A stretch of DNA of 53,768 bases from Oscillospiraceae bacterium (lineage in GTDB: Bacteria > Bacillota > Clostridia > Oscillospirales > Ruminococcaceae): assembly GCA_009777835.1 (NCBI GenBank), contig WRKZ01000006.1, positions 1 to 53,768 of the forward strand, read 5' to 3'. This document shows, in pieces, positions 50,924 through 53,768 of the stretch (its first letter is position 1; the number at the start of each line of letters is the position of its first letter). The notes under the pieces are model-generated. The model ran no database searches and had not been told where the DNA came from. It saw nothing but the letters and a program-made list of their open reading frames with translations. The position numbers were made by a program, and so were the translations under genes.

Positions 50924-51053
50924 TTCTCGGAAGCCATAAAAAATTTTTTCAAATTATCCCAACATTTGACCGTCTTGAATTGTTTATTGATTAGGAGCGG
51001 ATTTTTAACCCCGCTTAAATTCTGAAAAAACTAAAAATAAGAGAGGGATTATT

Positions 51054-53546
51054 ATGGCTATCAAGAAAAAAATCACAGCACTCGTACTGATTGCGGCAAT
51101 GACGTTGAGTTCACTCAGCATCTTCGCAGCGGGTGCAAACGCAGACGATTATTCTTTACCGCAATCGACAGATGTAATCAAGGTGACAATCGCCGACGTG
51201 CTTGAAATCCTCAAGTACTTAGCGGGAATGGAGAGCGTGTACACCGATTCCGGTGTATCGCCGACTATTGGGGACGCACTTGAGCTCCTCAAAGATTTGG
51301 CAAACATGGACAGCAATTCTGAAGATGTTGTCGAAAACGTAGTCAAGAAAGCGAAAATCGCTAAAGAAGCAAAGAAAACCGAGAAGATTACCGACACTAC
51401 GAGTAAGCCCACGGAATCTCAATCGGCAACCACCACTTCACCTTATGAAGAAACGGCAGTCAAGTCCAACGCAACCTTTACCAACGCAACCTTTACCGAG
51501 CCAACCGGAACACGGTCGGCTAACGACACCTCAACGGACTTTCTTACCGAAATCGTGCCGACATATCAATCCGTTACAACAAGCAGATTAACAGCTACTT
51601 CCGAGACTTCGTCAGCTACGAGTTGGAGAACGCACACCGAAGATGATGTGACTTGCCTAAATTGCGGGTTGCGTTTCCATGCCGCCGGCGGTAACGGGCT
51701 TGATATTCCCGTCGGTTATAACGGCATTTGTCCTCAATGCGGTGTGAAATATCCGGGAATTGCTACTACGCCCGCGACTTCCGTAACAACGATTCAATCT
51801 ACCCCTGTGATTGTTACTTCGGCAATTACCCGCCCTCCGGTGAAGAATCCGTATGTTATCAATGAACCCGGCAACAATATAATCGAACCGTTAAGTCGGG
51901 AACGCGAAGAAAGGATTTCCAACGATTATGCGGCATATATTTACCAACAACTCCCGCAAATTTATGAGATGCCCATCGATTTCGTCTACGCACCGCCGCC
52001 GCAAACTTCTTTTCCGCCCGGCTCACTGAACCTCCGTTACTACTACGGTACATTCAACGGATACGACATTTTGAGGTTCGGAAATCCGTTCGGTGCGGCT
52101 ACTCAAGCTTTAGTACCTGTTGAAGTCGGCGGCTACACCCTCGATATCATGAATTCGGGTGCGGAATGGATTTTCGCCCACAAAGACGGTAACTTCTACC
52201 GCGTGGAAGATGCGTATCGTCAGGGACTTCTCCGTGACGAAGATGTCCGTGCGATTCACTTCGTGTATTTGCGCAAAGCGTTTGTGATGCAATACACCAC
52301 GTTTAATAGCTCCACCGCTTACCCTTACGAAATCAGTGAAAATCGAACCTTTGACATAAATGACGTAGTCGTTATGAATTACTACGGTCAATACGGCACG
52401 AACAAACTCCCGGTTGCGGTAATGTATATCAGAGATTGGGGAGCGACATGTGATATGCAGTATTTCAATGTTGCGGGATATACCTTCTCACTCGGTAGCG
52501 GAAGCTTTCGGTTGACCGCGCTTTACAGCGGTGCACACACGAGAATCGAGCAGGTGTACGAAATGGGTCTGCTTACCGGTACCGATATCGGCAATCTCTA
52601 TCATGATTATTTCGTGTATGACGGCACGCCAATCGGGACTGCGACCCCGGTCACGGGCATTACGGTTACTAATACGTCTTATTCGACGGTTGACACAACT
52701 TCTCCCGGCGAATACACCGTATCTGTAACCACATCGAGGACCGGTAGCACTACCGGCATGACTACCCCTGTTTACACCGGAACTTACACGACTCAGCAGA
52801 CGATTCACCCGGTTATAGACCCGAACCACCCCGGAAATGATATTTTACCGGTTATAGACGAGGAATTAAAGGCGAGAATCCTCAAGAATTGGGAGGCGCA
52901 GGTTAACGCTAATAAACCCACCGATGACCTTCGTTATATAATCGTGGATGACGATTGGTTCTACACCTATTACGGCAGTTTCAAAGGTTATGAAGTAGTC
53001 GGTCTCCGTACCGGCGAATTCGGTGGCGAAATGATGGTTCCCGTTGCGATTAACGGCAAGATTATCGAATACTTCCCGGCTACCAACTATGGGATTTTCT
53101 TCTACCACACCCAATACGGCAGATTCTTCACGTTGGATGTTGCCCTCGGTTTGGATTTGCTCGATGATGTCGATGTAGACACCCTTCACTTCCGTTATTT
53201 GCGGGAGGTCTATGCAGACCAAATGAACAGTATGCGTGTAGATACAGAGGCTCGGCGGACTACCGCCGATGACGTAGTAGTCATGAGATATTACGGCTTG
53301 ATTGGTGGTTCACCCGTGGCGACAATGTGGTGGAGAAATACCGCAATGACCGGAGTAGTGAGAGTCGTGACCACTGCCGGACTTACGTTCTATTTATCAA
53401 GTGGCGACTGCGATATTAGCGTGTATTATTATTACGGTAGTCTCGTCAGCCTGGAAGAAGCGTACGCTCTCGGGTATTTTAATGATAGTCACATCGCTCA
53501 ATTGTATCAACTGCACATTCGGTACATTACGGTACCCGTTGATTAG
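51054..53546 (+). CDS. Large secreted protein: degenerate dockerin-like N-terminus, Thr-rich linkers, four related aromatic modules
   Basis: 830 residues. A signal peptide ends near AGANA (~30). Residues ~42-85 hold two dockerin-like helices (TIADVLEILKYLAGM and TIGDALELLKDLAN), but the Ca-binding Asp/Asn positions are mostly lost. A Ser/Thr linker with a zinc-ribbon-like CLNCG...CPQCG (~200-228) follows. Four modules of ~80-90 residues come next (around 325-405, 425-520, 625-720 and 740-828), each with a YYG opening and an EAYxxGLLxxxDI end. The modules recall Firmicute repeat domains of unknown ligand. The ends are set by AGAGAGGG before ATG 51054 and the terminator at 53566. Confidence 0.75.
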   Translation: MAIKKKITALVLIAAMTLSSLSIFAAGANADDYSLPQSTDVIKVTIADVLEILKYLAGMESVYTDSGVSPTIGDALELLKDLANMDSNSEDVVENVVKKAKIAKEAKKTEKITDTTSKPTESQSATTTSPYEETAVKSNATFTNATFTEPTGTRSANDTSTDFLTEIVPTYQSVTTSRLTATSETSSATSWRTHTEDDVTCLNCGLRFHAAGGNGLDIPVGYNGICPQCGVKYPGIATTPATSVTTIQSTPVIVTSAITRPPVKNPYVINEPGNNIIEPLSREREERISNDYAAYIYQQLPQIYEMPIDFVYAPPPQTSFPPGSLNLRYYYGTFNGYDILRFGNPFGAATQALVPVEVGGYTLDIMNSGAEWIFAHKDGNFYRVEDAYRQGLLRDEDVRAIHFVYLRKAFVMQYTTFNSSTAYPYEISENRTFDINDVVVMNYYGQYGTNKLPVAVMYIRDWGATCDMQYFNVAGYTFSLGSGSFRLTALYSGAHTRIEQVYEMGLLTGTDIGNLYHDYFVYDGTPIGTATPVTGITVTNTSYSTVDTTSPGEYTVSVTTSRTGSTTGMTTPVYTGTYTTQQTIHPVIDPNHPGNDILPVIDEELKARILKNWEAQVNANKPTDDLRYIIVDDDWFYTYYGSFKGYEVVGLRTGEFGGEMMVPVAINGKIIEYFPATNYGIFFYHTQYGRFFTLDVALGLDLLDDVDVDTLHFRYLREVYADQMNSMRVDTEARRTTADDVVVMRYYGLIGGSPVATMWWRNTAMTGVVRVVTTAGLTFYLSSGDCDISVYYYYGSLVSLEEAYALGYFNDSHIAQLYQLHIRYITVPVD

Positions 53547-53565
53547 GATTCCTAATATTTCCCGA

Positions 53566-53608
53566 TAACCCCCTGCACGAGTCAAACTCATGCAGGGGGT
53601 TATGTTTC
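53566..53608 (+). terminator. Terminator of the secreted repeat protein gene
   Basis: A 12-bp perfect stem (53566-53577 with 53591-53602) with a 13-base loop, followed by TGTTTCTC. Confidence 0.85.
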
Positions 53609-53630
53609 TCGTGATTCCTAAAAATATCTG

Positions 53631-53659
53631 TTGCTAAATCGCCGATTGTGTGATATACT
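53631..53659 (+). promoter_or_regulatory. Promoter for a gene beyond the window
   Basis: TTGCTA (53631-53636) and TATACT (53654-53659) are 17 bases apart. No gene begins before the window ends at 53768. Confidence 0.6.
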
Positions 53660-53768
53660 GGTATTTGGGCAATGAAATCCCTCAATTTTGAAACCCGCCA
53701 ATAAAAGTCAACCCCTTTTTGAAAAATAATTAAAAATTTTTTTCAAACTAAAAACAGGCACAGGAAAG

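Overview
The window reads as chromosome of a spore-forming, Gram-positive member of Clostridia, most likely an uncultured Oscillospiraceae/Ruminococcus-like anaerobe. This is inferred from a cotJABC spore-coat operon, a fused SecDF, a DUF1540 protein, a CD1247-type protein beside efp, a MecA adaptor, NrdR, SigA-type promoters with 17-bp spacers, and plant-glucan enzymes (GH5, GH94, GT35) with a dockerin-like protein. No phage, IS element, CRISPR array or tRNA is visible.

Layout. 1-655: 3' end of an rrn operon (23S end, 5S, terminator). 0.7-9.7 kb (+): rpsU, a YqeG-type HAD phosphatase, an endonuclease IV-like TIM barrel, an M24 peptidase, a broken DUF3825 gene between duplicated copies of the efp promoter, then efp, a CD1247-type protein, a SecA-like ATPase, a STAS protein between 39-bp direct repeats, and mnmE. 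9.7-10.8 kb (-): cotJABC. 11.0-13.8 kb (+): a zinc-ribbon/membrane/propeller-like protein and a small anchored protein. 13.8-24.4 kb (-): DUF1540, guanine deaminase, DUF4349 lipoprotein, a lipoprotein with a cysteine-rich tail, nrdR under tandem NrdR boxes, a sugar-isomerase-like TIM barrel, two tiny paralogues, secDF, GH5 cellulase, cyclophilin and yajC. 24.6-28.6 kb (-): an operon of RnfD-, RnfE- and RnfA-like membrane proteins plus a DUF4015 protein. The redox ligands of Rnf are mostly gone and rnfB, rnfC and rnfG are absent. 28.7-31.1 kb: mecA, rpe and pth, with small dispersed repeats.

31.06-31.34 kb holds what I consider the best candidate for an undescribed system. It is a 31-codon hydrophobic peptide gene with a consensus promoter and a strong ribosome-binding site. 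A second consensus promoter on the opposite strand drives a short RNA that ends at a strong hairpin. Two direct repeats let that RNA pair with the peptide's ribosome-binding site, start codon and early codons. This is the architecture of Fst/par-type type I toxin-antitoxin modules.

31.5-42 kb: GH94 phosphorylase, chemotaxis receptor, a CobU-like protein lacking key residues, pilT, mtaB with an in-frame 75-bp tandem repeat, an HPr-like protein without the phosphorylated His, an Orn/Lys/Arg decarboxylase-like enzyme and FapA. 42-47 kb (+): degV and the glycolytic run pgk, zinc ribbon, tpiA, gpmI. 47-53.8 kb: a DUF512 radical SAM protein (-), glycogen phosphorylase, and a large secreted repeat protein with a degenerate dockerin-like N-terminus.

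Functionally the window combines translation and export housekeeping (EF-P, MnmE, Pth, MtaB, SecA-like, SecDF, YajC), central carbon flux fed by phosphorolytic sugar use (GH5, GH94, GlgP to Pgk/Tpi/Gpm), sporulation, and several poorly characterised surface proteins.
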